From: Pseudomonadota bacterium
GTDB taxonomy: Bacteria > Pseudomonadota > Gammaproteobacteria > Steroidobacterales > Steroidobacteraceae
Length of the DNA: 52,117 nt
Reading direction: 5' to 3'
Assembly (NCBI GenBank): GCA_021790795.1
Contig: JAJYFU010000008.1
Span: forward strand, 1 to 52,117
How positions within the stretch are numbered: position 1 is the stretch's first letter; each line of letters begins with the position of its first letter. Of the stretch, positions 6,463 through 20,897 are shown piece after piece. The translations under genes and the position numbers were made by a program. Below the pieces are notes generated by a model that saw only the letters and a program-made list of their open reading frames with translations, had not been told where the DNA came from and did not search any database.

Positions 6463-7419
6463 TCAATCGACATACAGCGAGGACACCGACTCCTCGTCGC
6501 GGATGCGGCGGATGGTCTCCGCCAGCAGCGCCGCCACCGACAACTGGCGGATGCGCTTGCACGCGCTCGCCGCCTGCGACAGCGGAATGGTGTCGGTCAC
6601 CACCAGCTCGTCGAGCACCGAGTCCGAAATACGGCTCACAGCGTCGCCGGAGAGCACCGGGTGAGTGATGTATGCCACCACTTTCTGCGCACCCTCGTCC
6701 TTCAGCGCCCGGGCCGCGTGACACAGCGTCCCCGCAGTGTCGATCATGTCATCGACGAGCACGCACACCTTGCCGTCGATGTCGCCGATGATGTTCATCA
6801 CCTTCGACTCGTTCGGTCGCGGCCGGCGCTTGTCGATGATCGCCAGGTCCGCGTCGTCGAGCCGCTTGGCGAAGGCTCGCGCGCGCACCACGCCACCCAC
6901 GTCCGGCGAAACGATCACCACATTGTTGTACGCCTGCTTCCACGCGTCGCCGAGCAGCACCGGAGACGCATACACGTTGTCCACCGGGATGTCGAAGAAG
7001 CCCTGGATCTGATCGGCATGCAGGTCGACCGTCAGCATGCGGTTGACTCCCGCGATCGACAGCATGTTCGCCACCAGTCGCGCGGTGATCGCCGAGCGCG
7101 TGGCGCGCGGCCGGCGATCCTGGCGCGAATACCCGAAATACGGCACCACCGCGGTGATGCGAGCCGCCGAGGCACGCCGGCAGGCATCCACCATGACCAG
7201 CAGCTCCATCAAGGTATCGTTGCCCGGCGGGCAGGTCGGCTGCACGATGAATACGTCGCGGCCTCGCACGTTCTCCATCAGCTCGACGTTGATCTCCCCA
7301 TCGCTGAAACGGCCGACGTACGCCCGCCCAAGCCGCGTCTGCAGATGGCGCGCGATGTCCGCCGCGAGATCCGGATTGGCATTGCCGGTGAACAATGCCG
7401 GCAAGTCGTTCGTGCTCAT
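6463..7419 (-). CDS. prs: Ribose-phosphate pyrophosphokinase (PRPP synthase)
   Basis: 318 residues, full length for class I enzymes. It makes PRPP from ribose 5-phosphate and ATP for nucleotide, His, Trp and NAD synthesis. Visible signatures are [20 protein letters not shown] near the start, the flexible loop [16 protein letters not shown], the catalytic [12 protein letters not shown] region and the PRPP loop [13 protein letters not shown]. It lies 58 bp after tRNA-Gln and 79 bp before rplY. The start codon is ATG. Confidence 0.97.
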   Translation of the reverse strand: MSTNDLPALFTGNANPDLAADIARHLQTRLGRAYVGRFSDGEINVELMENVRGRDVFIVQPTCPPGNDTLMELLVMVDACRRASAARITAVVPYFGYSRQDRRPRATRSAITARLVANMLSIAGVNRMLTVDLHADQIQGFFDIPVDNVYASPVLLGDAWKQAYNNVVIVSPDVGGVVRARAFAKRLDDADLAIIDKRRPRPNESKVMNIIGDIDGKVCVLVDDMIDTAGTLCHAARALKDEGAQKVVAYITHPVLSGDAVSRISDSVLDELVVTDTIPLSQAASACKRIRQLSVAALLAETIRRIRDEESVSSLYVD

Positions 7420-7477
7420 GACTGCGCTACGTCAACCGTTATTGGCGGCGCGCAAAACGCCGCCGCCCAGATCGATT

Positions 7478-7552
7478 TGGCTGGGGTGGAAGGATTCGAA
7501 CCTCCGAATGGCGGGATCAAAACCCGCTGCCTTACCTCTTGGCTACACCCCA
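7478..7552 (-). tRNA. tRNA-Gln (TTG anticodon)
   Basis: 75 nt including CCA. The acceptor TGGGGTG/CACCCCA starts with U as in E. coli tRNA-Gln. The anticodon arm is GCGGG-TTTTGAT-CCCGC with TTG, and the T arm is GGAGG-TTCGAAT-CCTTC. It sits between ispE and prs on the same strand, a position conserved in many gammaproteobacteria. Confidence 0.95.
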
Positions 7553-7700
7553 AAATCGTCACTCCGATCCCATGGTACTGTCCACACCGCCGCCCCGGTG
7601 GCGCCGGCGGGAATTTCAGGCCAACAGCGCCGCAAGCCCGCCTTGCCCCGACATCGCGGCCGCCATCGAACCGGTTCCATCATGACGGGCCCGGCCACAG

Positions 7701-8546
7701 CTATGTTGGAAGAAGCGCGCGCAGCGGGGAAACATCCAATCCCCGCGCGACGAAGCTCCGCCACCGGTCCGGCACGCGGGCGGCAATGCACTCTGCCTCG
7801 CTGGAGGTTGCCGCAGGTGCGAAAATGCACGATCCGGTTCCCGTCAGGCGCCCCGGCGCGTGCTGCGCCAGCCAGTCGAGCGCCTCGGCCACCTCGGGCC
7901 ATCGTGCGCGCACCACGGGCTCGCAATCGTTGCGTCCGCCGGCGTCGAGAAAGTCGCGTATTGTGATGAGGGGGGTATTTCGTGTCAATTCAGGGCTCTG
8001 GAACACGTCCCGCGTCGACACGCTCACACCGGGCTGGACGATCACATACCACCTTTCGGGCAATGCAACGGCTTCCAGCCGCTCCCCCACACCTTCAGCC
8101 CAAGCCGAAAAACCTTTAACGAATACAGGCACATCCGCTCCGAGAGTCAGTCCGATTCGGGCCAAATCTTCGACGCCGAGTCCACACTCCCACAGATGAT
8201 TCAACGCGAGCAGCGCCGTGGCGGCATCGGTACTACCGCCACCGAGTCCGCCGCCCATCGGAATCCGCTTTTGCACCCGGATCGAGGCGCCACGTTCCGA
8301 GCCGGTGGCCGCTTGCAATGCCCGGGCCGCCCGCACCGTCAGATCCGTATCCGGATCTATTTGCGCCGGCCCTTCGGGCCGCTCGATCCGGCCGTCGTCG
8401 CGCACCACTATTCCCACCGTGTCGCACAGATCGATGAGCTGAAACAGCGTCTGCAGCTCGTGATACCCATCGGGCCGCCGGCCAGTCACGTGCAGAAACA
8501 GGTTGAGCTTGGCCGGTGCCGGCCAGAGGCTCTCACCAGGCCTCAT
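7701..8546 (-). CDS. ispE: 4-diphosphocytidyl-2-C-methyl-D-erythritol kinase
   Basis: 281 residues from ATG 8546. The frame stays open further upstream, but that part is the antisense of nothing conserved and overlaps lolB; the chosen ATG overlaps the lolB stop by 4 bases (ATGA) and begins [20 protein letters not shown], the normal IspE start. The GHMP-kinase motif PMGGGLGGGSTDAATALL and the C-terminal GRLTGTGSCIFA are clear. The enzyme phosphorylates CDP-methylerythritol in the non-mevalonate isoprenoid pathway. It is translationally coupled to lolB. Confidence 0.96.
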   Translation of the reverse strand: MRPGESLWPAPAKLNLFLHVTGRRPDGYHELQTLFQLIDLCDTVGIVVRDDGRIERPEGPAQIDPDTDLTVRAARALQAATGSERGASIRVQKRIPMGGGLGGGSTDAATALLALNHLWECGLGVEDLARIGLTLGADVPVFVKGFSAWAEGVGERLEAVALPERWYVIVQPGVSVSTRDVFQSPELTRNTPLITIRDFLDAGGRNDCEPVVRARWPEVAEALDWLAQHAPGRLTGTGSCIFAPAATSSEAECIAARVPDRWRSFVARGLDVSPLRALLPT

Positions 8547-9157
8547 TGCAGATGCCACACGTCCACTACCATTCGCAGCCGCACGTCGGCGCGCCGTACC
8601 GTCAGGAGCCGCGGCAGCCAGTCGGCGCCGACCGGCTGGTAGGCGTGATACAGAATCGACCAGCCCGCCTGACGCAGGCTCGCGAGCCGCTGCGCCTTGT
8701 CGATCGATACGTGGGCCGGCAGCACCGGATCGGGCACTCCGAGGACCCAATAGCGCAGGCTCGCCAGCGGGGGGTCGAATCCGAGCTGGCGCTCGAGGAC
8801 CGCGCGGGCCGCGGCGTTGCCCAGATGTCGTCCACGCGAGGTGATGACGGCCAGATGGCCGTCATCATCGCTCACCTGAGCCGCGCCGGCGCCCAGCGGA
8901 CCACTGAGCGTCATGCGTGTGCGCGTCCCGTGCTGGACCCAGAGAATATTGGCGTTGAAGCCCTGATCGCCGACCGCGACGGCCACGCGCCCCGTCAGGC
9001 GGAACCGATCGAGGGACTGCAGAAGCGGCCGCCGGACGTGCCACGCGGTAATCGGCGCCGGCGGCACGGACACGGTTTGGCAAGCGCTCAGAGCCAGGGC
9101 GGCGAGCACAGCGCAGGCGGGCCAGAGGCGCCGCCGGATCACAGCAAGGGATGGCAT
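8543..9157 (-). CDS. lolB: Outer-membrane lipoprotein receptor LolB
   Basis: 204 residues from ATG 9157; an in-frame GTG at 9169 would add four residues. A lipoprotein signal peptide ends in ALALSAC (lipobox, mature Cys). The body has [22 protein letters not shown] and later [12 protein letters not shown], matching the LolB beta-barrel fold. LolB receives lipoproteins from periplasmic LolA and inserts them in the outer membrane. It forms a unit with ispE. The gene facing it across 98 bp is prfA, where hemA would normally be expected. Confidence 0.9.
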   Translation of the reverse strand: MPSLAVIRRRLWPACAVLAALALSACQTVSVPPAPITAWHVRRPLLQSLDRFRLTGRVAVAVGDQGFNANILWVQHGTRTRMTLSGPLGAGAAQVSDDDGHLAVITSRGRHLGNAAARAVLERQLGFDPPLASLRYWVLGVPDPVLPAHVSIDKAQRLASLRQAGWSILYHAYQPVGADWLPRLLTVRRADVRLRMVVDVWHLQ

Positions 9158-9255
9158 ATGCCGCGGCACTATATCGCACGCCGGTGGGAACGCCTGCCGC
9201 CTTGTGGGGCTGGCGGCGATCCCGGAGAATGCCGCGCCCCGTTCAGGCTCGCATC

Positions 9256-10338
9256 ATGAAGGACTCCATCCGACAGCACCTCGAGAAGCTCGCCGACCGG
9301 TACGAGGAGGTCGGTCGACTGCTCGCCTCGCCCGATCTCGAGGGCGGCTCGGCTGAATTCCGCGATCTGTCGGTCGAGTACGCGCGATTGCAGCCATTGG
9401 CCGAGCGACTGCGCGCCTATCGCACGTTCGAGCGCGACCTTGCAGCCGCGCGGGAGATGCTCGAAGACGAAGACTTGGCCATGCGCGCACTCGGCGCCGA
9501 AGAGCAAGACCGCCTCACGGCGGCGATGAGCGCCGCCGAGGACGGGCTCCATGCACTCCTGCTGCCCCAGGACCCGAGTGACCAGCGCAACATCTTCCTG
9601 GAAATCCGCGCCGGCACCGGTGGCGACGAGGCCGCGCTGTTCGCCGGAGATCTGTTCCGCATGTACGCCCGCTATGCCGAATCGAAGGGTTTTGGCGTGG
9701 AAATCCTGAGCGAAAGTCCGGGCGAGCACGGCGGCTACAAGGAGATCATCAGCCGCATCGTCGGCCGGGGCGCGTTCTCGCGCTTGAAGTTCGAATCCGG
9801 GGTTCATCGGGTCCAGCGCGTACCGACCACCGAGGCGCAGGGCCGCATCCACACCTCGACATGCACCGTGGCCATCCTGCCCGAGTTCGATCAGATCGCC
9901 GACGTCACGCTCAACCCGGCGGACCTGCGCATCGATACCTACCGCTCCTCGGGGGCCGGCGGCCAACACGTGAACAAGACCGACTCGGCGGTGCGCATCA
10001 CGCACTTGCCCACCGGCATCGTTGTGGAATGCCAGGACGAGCGCTCGCAGCACAAGAACCGCGCGCGGGCCATGTCGCTGCTGCAGGCGCGTCTGCTGGC
10101 CGCCGAGCAGGAGAAGCAGCAAAGCGCCCAGGCGCGCTCACGGCGCCTGCAGGTCGGCACCGGCGATCGCTCCGAGCGCATTCGTACCTACAACTTTCCG
10201 CAGGGCCGGGTCACCGATCACCGCATCAACCTGACGCTGTACAAGCTGCCGCAGCTCATGAGCGGCGAGCTCGACGAGCTGCTCGATGCGCTCGCCCACG
10301 AGCACCAGGCGGAGCTGCTGGCCGAAATCGAGGCCTGA
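9256..10338 (+). CDS. prfA: Peptide chain release factor 1
   Basis: 360 residues from ATG 9256 ([12 protein letters not shown]), standard for RF1; the frame is open upstream but unrelated. The catalytic GGQ is in [17 protein letters not shown]. The stop-codon recognition tripeptide is PTT ([15 protein letters not shown]), fitting the PxT of RF1 rather than the SPF of RF2. RF1 terminates at UAA and UAG. prmC, which methylates the GGQ glutamine, is nearby but on the opposite strand. Confidence 0.97.
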   Translation: MKDSIRQHLEKLADRYEEVGRLLASPDLEGGSAEFRDLSVEYARLQPLAERLRAYRTFERDLAAAREMLEDEDLAMRALGAEEQDRLTAAMSAAEDGLHALLLPQDPSDQRNIFLEIRAGTGGDEAALFAGDLFRMYARYAESKGFGVEILSESPGEHGGYKEIISRIVGRGAFSRLKFESGVHRVQRVPTTEAQGRIHTSTCTVAILPEFDQIADVTLNPADLRIDTYRSSGAGGQHVNKTDSAVRITHLPTGIVVECQDERSQHKNRARAMSLLQARLLAAEQEKQQSAQARSRRLQVGTGDRSERIRTYNFPQGRVTDHRINLTLYKLPQLMSGELDELLDALAHEHQAELLAEIEA

Positions 10339-10364
10339 TCGGGAGCGCCCCAGCGCGCCCGATC
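10337..10364. terminator. Hairpin between convergent prfA and ppiB
   Basis: GATCGGG-A-GCG pairs with CGC-G-CCCGATC around a short loop, with one internal mismatch. It begins in the prfA stop codon and lies between two convergent genes, so it may serve both as a terminator. There is no T-run. Confidence 0.35.
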
Positions 10365-10391
10365 GGGCGACCCGTCAGGGCGAGGAGAACC

Positions 10392-10901
10392 TCAAGACGC
10401 CGCGGCGAGGCGCCGCGCGGACACGATCACCACGTCCTCCAGGGGCGCGTCCTGGTAGCCCTCGCGCCGGCCGGTCTTGACAGCGGCAATCTTGTCGACG
10501 ACGTCCATGCCGTCGGTCACGCGGCCGAATACCGCGTAACCGAAATCCCGCGCGCTGTGATCGAGAAAGGCGTTGTCGGCGAGATTCACGAAGAACTGCG
10601 AGGTCGCGCTGTCCACCACGCTGGTGCGCGCCATCGAGAGCGTGCCGCGCAGGTTCTTCAGCCCGTTTTTCGCCTCATTGCGGATCGCGGCGCGCGTCTG
10701 CTTGCTGTGGAATTTCTGGTCGAGCCCGCCGCCCTGGATCACGAAGCCCGGCACGATGCGATGAAAAATCGTGCCGTCGAAGAATTCCGCATCCACATAG
10801 GCGAGAAGGTTCTCCACCGTCACCGGCGCCTCGTCCGGATAAAGCTCGACCGTGAAGGTACCGTGGGTCGTCTCGAATCGAATCAGCGAATTTCCGGCCA
10901 T
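10392..10901 (-). CDS. ppiB: Cyclophilin-type peptidyl-prolyl cis-trans isomerase
   Basis: 169 residues with no signal peptide, so a cytoplasmic PpiB-like cyclophilin. Clear motifs are FFDGTIFHRIVPGFVIQGGG (catalytic Arg in FHR), then LSMARTSVVDSATSQFFVNLADN and YAVFGRVTDGMDVVDKIA. It catalyses proline isomerisation during folding. Its start overlaps the end of prmC by 19 bases, so the two are translated from one message. Confidence 0.94.
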   Translation of the reverse strand: MAGNSLIRFETTHGTFTVELYPDEAPVTVENLLAYVDAEFFDGTIFHRIVPGFVIQGGGLDQKFHSKQTRAAIRNEAKNGLKNLRGTLSMARTSVVDSATSQFFVNLADNAFLDHSARDFGYAVFGRVTDGMDVVDKIAAVKTGRREGYQDAPLEDVVIVSARRLAAAS

Positions 10902-11764
10902 TGGCCCTCCGTCACACGCTCATGCCCCGCCAGATCGCGGTGGGTGCGCACTGTAACAAAGCCCCGGGCCCTTAGCGCGCCGGCGACCTGAGACCCCTGC
11001 TCGGCGCCATGCTCCAGCAGCAGCCATCCGCCCCCTTCCAGGAATCGCGGCGCCTCGTCGACGATCTCACGCAGGCAGGCGAGAGCATCGGGCCCCGGCG
11101 TAAGCGCCCGCCGCGGCTCGTGCACCAACGCCGCGAGCGCCGCATCGTCCGCGGCCACATACGGCGGATTGCTCACCACCAGATCGAAACGCCGCGCAGG
11201 CAGTGCCGCGAACCAGCTGCCCTGCGCGAATGCCACGCGCTCGAGGCCGAGCGCAACAGCGTTGGCGCGCGCCACCGACAGCGCCGCGCTCGAGATGTCC
11301 GTCGCACTGACCCGCCAGCGCGGGCGCTCATGCGCAAGCGCCAAAGCGATGGCCCCCGAGCCTGTGCCGAGATCGACGGCGCTTGCGCAAGCCTCGGACC
11401 GCAGGGCCAGCGCGCGCTCCACGAGCAGCTCGGTCTCGGGTCGGGGCACGAGCACGGCGGAATTGACGGTGAGCTCGAGAGTCCAGAATGCCTTGCGCTC
11501 GAGCAGATACGCCACGGGCTCCCCCGCTGCCCGGCGTGCAATCAATGCTCTGAAGCGCTGCGCGGCCGGTCCCTGCGCCGTCTGCTCCGGGTGCGAATGC
11601 ACGCGAGTCCGGGAGATCCGCAAGGCATGCGCGAGGAGCAACTGCGCATCGAGCTCCAGTGTCGCATCGGGCTCGGACGCGAGCACCTCTTGCAGGCGCC
11701 GCACGCCCTCGGCGAGCAACGTCCCGACGGTATCTCGCGCAGACTGGATGGCGGTTCGAGTCAT
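10883..11764 (-). CDS. prmC: Release factor glutamine methyltransferase PrmC/HemK
   Basis: 293 residues from ATG 11764. It methylates the glutamine of the GGQ motif in RF1/RF2 using SAM. The SAM motif is AVDLGTGSGAIALALA and the catalytic tetrapeptide NPPY is in VVSNPPYVAADD. The N-terminal helical substrate-binding domain includes ARRAAGEPVAYLLERKAFW. It is usually directly downstream of prfA; here it is convergent with prfA and followed by ppiB. Confidence 0.96.
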   Translation of the reverse strand: MTRTAIQSARDTVGTLLAEGVRRLQEVLASEPDATLELDAQLLLAHALRISRTRVHSHPEQTAQGPAAQRFRALIARRAAGEPVAYLLERKAFWTLELTVNSAVLVPRPETELLVERALALRSEACASAVDLGTGSGAIALALAHERPRWRVSATDISSAALSVARANAVALGLERVAFAQGSWFAALPARRFDLVVSNPPYVAADDAALAALVHEPRRALTPGPDALACLREIVDEAPRFLEGGGWLLLEHGAEQGSQVAGALRARGFVTVRTHRDLAGHERVTEGQWPEIR

Positions 11765-11784
11765 GAGACAGTTATCATTTGCCG

Positions 11785-12582
11785 ATGTCCATCACGATTT
11801 ACCCCCCGGCGCGCCCCCGCACCTTCGCCGAGCTGCTCGATGCCAGCCTGAAGATCTTCCGGGTATCGTTGCCGAAGTGCATGCCGTATGCCACGATCGC
11901 CATCCTGTTCGGGGAGCTCTCCACCCTCTACGACCTCGCGCGCGGCCAGCTGCTCACGCCGCGCAGCGCCATGAATGACCCGGTGTGGATCACCCTCTAT
12001 TTCGGCGGCTGGGCGCTGTTTTTGGTCATCTGGATGGCCCTGCTGCTGCGCCAGTCCGCCGTAGCCGCCGGCCGGCCGGCCGGCGCGCGGGATCTGCTCG
12101 ACGCGCTCAGGCAGGCCCCGGCCATCGTGGTGATCTCCCTGATCGCCAGCATCGCGGTCGCGGTGCTCATCGTCCCGCCGCTCACGCTCGCCGAGCCCTA
12201 CCGCTCGATCGCCTTCGGCGCGATGCTCGTGCCGGCGATTTATCTGTCCGTCGCGCTGTCCCTCGCCCTGCCGGCCCGCATGCTCATTGGCAAAGGGGTG
12301 CTGCAGAGCCTGCTCTACAGCCTGCGCCTGATCCGCGGCAACTGGTGGCGAGCGGCCGTGCTGTACATCGCCGCCGCCGCGATCATCGCGGCGGTCTCCC
12401 TGTTCGTCGCGGTCATGGCGGCGATGGTCTTGCCCAATCCGAGTCATGCCGACGCCGGCGCCCGGGCAGTGCTGGTCGCAGTGGCACTGGCCGTTGCCGC
12501 GATGGGACTCAACTTCTACACGGCCATCCTGCTGAGCGTATTCGGCGACCTCGAACTGCGGCGCGCGGGTCATACCGGTTGA
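11785..12582 (+). CDS. Conserved-type integral membrane protein, function unknown
   Basis: 265 residues from ATG 11785 (MSITIYPPARPRTFAELLDASLKIFR). An amphipathic N-terminus of about 35 residues is followed by about five or six hydrophobic segments, for example YFGGWALFLVIWMALLL, AIVVISLIASIAVAVLIV, LYIAAAAIIAAVSLFVAVMA and LVAVALAVAAMGL. The layout resembles multi-pass proteins related to the glycerophosphodiesterase membrane-domain/DUF975 type, but no catalytic motif is visible, so I do not assign a function. It is divergent from prmC with 20 bp between starts and convergent with metH. Confidence 0.6.
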   Translation: MSITIYPPARPRTFAELLDASLKIFRVSLPKCMPYATIAILFGELSTLYDLARGQLLTPRSAMNDPVWITLYFGGWALFLVIWMALLLRQSAVAAGRPAGARDLLDALRQAPAIVVISLIASIAVAVLIVPPLTLAEPYRSIAFGAMLVPAIYLSVALSLALPARMLIGKGVLQSLLYSLRLIRGNWWRAAVLYIAAAAIIAAVSLFVAVMAAMVLPNPSHADAGARAVLVAVALAVAAMGLNFYTAILLSVFGDLELRRAGHTG

Positions 12583-12604
12583 GCCGGCGGCGAAATCCGG
12601 CGGC

Positions 12605-12607
<3 letters not shown>
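12580..12607. terminator. Hairpin spanning both stop codons of convergent genes
   Basis: TGAGCCGGCGG (12580-12590) pairs with CCGGCGGCTCA (12597-12607) over 11 positions with one mismatch and a 6-base loop. The left arm begins with the membrane gene's TGA, and the right arm ends with the complement of the metH TGA. It probably works as a bidirectional barrier, although neither side has a T-run. Confidence 0.4.
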
Positions 12608-18275
<5,668 letters not shown>

Positions 18276-18305
18276 TACTAATTCAATAATTGCAGATATC
18301 TTTAA

Positions 18306-18339
18306 ATGTAGTTTACATCATGCGTTCCCTCGTGTAAAC
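18306..18339 (-). promoter_or_regulatory. Promoter within inverted repeat upstream of ArsR-metF-metH
   Basis: On the minus strand GTTTACA (18339-18333) and TGTAAAC (18317-18311) form a 7-bp inverted repeat 15 bp apart. Reading the same strand, TTTACA (-35) is followed by 17 bp and TAAACT (-10), so each arm contains one promoter element. A second palindrome, ATGTA-GTT-TACAT, covers 18306-18318. The predicted transcript start is ~28 bases before the GTG at 18275. Binding by the ArsR protein would directly block RNA polymerase. Confidence 0.55.
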
Positions 18340-18399
18340 AACATAAAAATCAATGCGTTAAGTAATAGCTCCGCCGGCGACGCAGGTGCCTCGAACGGC

Positions 18400-19335
18400 T
18401 CAGTGGATTAGTGCGGGAGCTTCGCCCGTACCCGGATGGGTGAACAGCGCATCGACGGCCTCCGCATCGAACCGGTAAGGGCGGCCGCAGAACTCGCACG
18501 TGACGGTCACAGCGCCCTCCTCAGCGAGGATGCTCCGGACTTCCTGCGCCCCGAGGGCGCGCAGCAGCGAGGTCACACGACCCTCACCGCAACGACACTC
18601 GAAGACGACCGGGCTTGCGCGGAACAGTCGCACGTCATAGGCCGGCAACAGGCTGGAGAGCAAGGGCTCGACCGGCTGCTCGATCAGTGTCGCCGGCTCG
18701 AGACGCGCCATGGCCCGCTGCGCCGCGGGCCATGCAGTGGGCGCCTGGATGCGATCGGTGCCGGGCAATTTCTGGATCAGCAGCCCGGCGCAGCGTCCCG
18801 CATCACCCGCCAGACGCACGCGCGTCGGCAGCTGCTCGGAAGCGTTGAAATAATCCTCCAGCGACTCGGCGAGCGACGCGCCCGCGAGCGGCACGATGCC
18901 CTGATATCGCAGGTTGCGCTCGTCCGCCTCGACGGTGACCGTGAATCGCCCTCCCCCGCCCGTCAGCGCCCGGAATGCTTCGCCGCGGGCAAGCTCGCCA
19001 GAGATCTTTGCCGCGAGCGCTTCGTCGTAGTGCGCGATGGCGCGCACACCAAACTGATGCGTGCATTGAGCCACCATCAGGCGGACCGCGCCCTCGCCGT
19101 TAAGCTGCAAGGTCAGCCGGCCTTGGAACTTCAGCGTCGCAGCCAGCAGGACCGACGCGGCCACCGCCTCGCCCAGTAGCGCCCTCACCGCGGCCGGGTA
19201 TTCACTATTGGCGCACAGCTCACGCCAAGCCTCGCCCAGGCGGACCCATTGACCGCGCACGGACTGGTTCTCGACGATGAAACGGCGGACCGCATCGTAA
19301 CCGGAATCGGCATCCATGCGCCCAGGATGGGGCAT
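18400..19335 (-). CDS. hslO: Redox-regulated chaperone Hsp33
   Basis: 311 residues from ATG 19335; an alternative ATG at 19317 starts MDADSGYDAV. The zinc/redox switch is intact: CRC in FECRCGEGRV and CEFC in VTCEFCGRPY. The body has YPAAVRALLGEAVAASVLLAATLKF, then GAVRLMVAQC and LEDYFNASEQLPTRV, typical Hsp33. The protein is a holdase activated when oxidation releases zinc. It starts 13 bases after gatB on the same strand, so it may be part of the gatCAB message. The regulated methionine promoter lies just after it. Confidence 0.95.
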   Translation of the reverse strand: MPHPGRMDADSGYDAVRRFIVENQSVRGQWVRLGEAWRELCANSEYPAAVRALLGEAVAASVLLAATLKFQGRLTLQLNGEGAVRLMVAQCTHQFGVRAIAHYDEALAAKISGELARGEAFRALTGGGGRFTVTVEADERNLRYQGIVPLAGASLAESLEDYFNASEQLPTRVRLAGDAGRCAGLLIQKLPGTDRIQAPTAWPAAQRAMARLEPATLIEQPVEPLLSSLLPAYDVRLFRASPVVFECRCGEGRVTSLLRALGAQEVRSILAEEGAVTVTCEFCGRPYRFDAEAVDALFTHPGTGEAPALIH

Positions 19336-19348
19336 CCGCCCCGGCGAC

Positions 19349-20839
19349 TCAACCCGGGAGCTTCTCTTTCAGCAGAGCGTTGAGCTGAGCCGGATTCGCC
19401 TTGCCCCGCGTCGCCTTCATCACCTGACCGACGAAGAAACCGAACAGCTTGTCTTTCCCGGCGCGGAATTCGGCGAGCTGATCCGGATGCTGGGCCATCA
19501 CCTCTGCAATCGCGCGCTCGATCGCTCCGGTGTCGGTGATCTGCTGCAGTCCCTTCGAAGCGATGACGGCATCGGCGCTTTCCCCGTTCGCCCACATCGC
19601 CTCGAACACTTCCTTGGCGATCTTGCCGGAAATCGTCTCATCCGCGATGCGGGCCAGCAGACCGGCCAGGCGCTCGGCAGGAAGCTTGCCGGCACTGATC
19701 TCGAGTCCCTCCTTGTGCAGCGCCGCGGCGAACTCGCCCATGACCCAGTTCGCCGCCAGCTTCGGCTGCCCGGGCACGCCGCGGGTGACCGCTTCGTAAT
19801 AATCGGCCAGTTCGCGGCTGGCGGTCAGCACGCCGGCATCGTAATCCGACAGGCCATACTGCGCGCTGAAGCGCGCAGCCTTCGCGTCGGGCAGCTCGGG
19901 CAGCTCGGCGCGCACGGACTCGACATACGCGGCGTCGAGTTCGAGCGGCAGCAGATCCGGATCGGGGAAGTAACGGTAATCGTTGGCCTCCTCCTTCGAG
20001 CGCATTGAGCGCGTCTCGCCCCTGTCCGGATCGAACAGGCGCGTTTCCTGGATCACCTTGCCTCCGGACTCGATCAGCTCGATCTGACGGGCGACCTCGT
20101 ACAGGATCGCCTTCTCCACATAGCGGAACGAATTGACGTTCTTGATCTCGGCGCGAGTGCCGAACTTCTCCGCGCCCGCCGGCCGCACCGAGACATTGGC
20201 ATCGCAGCGGAACGAGCCCTCCTGCATGTTGCCGTCACAGATCTCGAGATAGCGTACCAGCGTGTGCACCTTCTTCATGTAGGCGACCGCCTCCTTCGCC
20301 GAGCGCATCTCGGGCTCGGACACGATCTCCAGCAGCGGCGTCCCGGCGCGATTCAAATCGATGCCGGTCAGGCCCGCGAGGCCCTCATGCAACGACTTGC
20401 CCGCATCTTCCTCCAAGTGCGCACGCGTCACTCCGATGCGCTTGCGCGAGCCGTCCTCCAGCACGATGTCGAGGGTTCCACCGGCCACGATCGGCAGCTC
20501 GTACTGGCTGATCTGGTAGCCCTTCGGCAGGTCCGGGTAGAAGTAGTTCTTGCGCGCGAATACCGACTGATGCGCGATCCGCGCGCCGATGGCGAGGCCG
20601 AAACGCACCGCCATGCGCACTGCCTCGGCGTTGAGCACGGGCAGCACGCCGGGATAGCCGAGATCGACCAGGCAGGCCTGCGTGTTGGGCGCCGCGCCAT
20701 AGGCGGTGGGCGCGCCGGAGAAGATCTTCGAGCGCGTGGCCAGCTGCGCGTGAATCTCCAGCCCGATCACGGTTTCCCAGGCGGCGCCCGGCTCCGTCGC
20801 CGCACCCTTTGAGACCCGCGTCCCCTGATGGGCGTTCAT
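19349..20839 (-). CDS. gatB: Asp/Glu-tRNA amidotransferase subunit B
   Basis: 496 residues from ATG 20839 ([11 protein letters not shown]), with a G-rich stretch about 9 bases upstream. The upstream part of the frame is not conserved. Key segments are [53 protein letters not shown], then [13 protein letters not shown] and the C-terminal GATB/YqeY domain ending [11 protein letters not shown]. With GatA and GatC it converts misacylated Glu-tRNA-Gln and/or Asp-tRNA-Asn. It is 58 bp after gatA. Confidence 0.96.
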   Translation of the reverse strand: MNAHQGTRVSKGAATEPGAAWETVIGLEIHAQLATRSKIFSGAPTAYGAAPNTQACLVDLGYPGVLPVLNAEAVRMAVRFGLAIGARIAHQSVFARKNYFYPDLPKGYQISQYELPIVAGGTLDIVLEDGSRKRIGVTRAHLEEDAGKSLHEGLAGLTGIDLNRAGTPLLEIVSEPEMRSAKEAVAYMKKVHTLVRYLEICDGNMQEGSFRCDANVSVRPAGAEKFGTRAEIKNVNSFRYVEKAILYEVARQIELIESGGKVIQETRLFDPDRGETRSMRSKEEANDYRYFPDPDLLPLELDAAYVESVRAELPELPDAKAARFSAQYGLSDYDAGVLTASRELADYYEAVTRGVPGQPKLAANWVMGEFAAALHKEGLEISAGKLPAERLAGLLARIADETISGKIAKEVFEAMWANGESADAVIASKGLQQITDTGAIERAIAEVMAQHPDQLAEFRAGKDKLFGFFVGQVMKATRGKANPAQLNALLKEKLPG

Positions 20840-20897
20840 CGGCAAACCCCCGCGGGCCGACGGCCGGCGTCCACCGCACTCGTTTCGGAGGAACGTG

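Noticed and set aside
6661-8199. 512-codon plus-strand frame across prs, tRNA-Gln and ispE
   Set aside because: It crosses a tRNA gene and two clear minus-strand genes, with no domain of its own.
18276-18399. SAM or SAH riboswitch upstream of the methionine operon
   Set aside because: I looked for a conserved aptamer-like set of paired helices and found only the short inverted repeat that fits a DNA operator; the predicted leader is too short.
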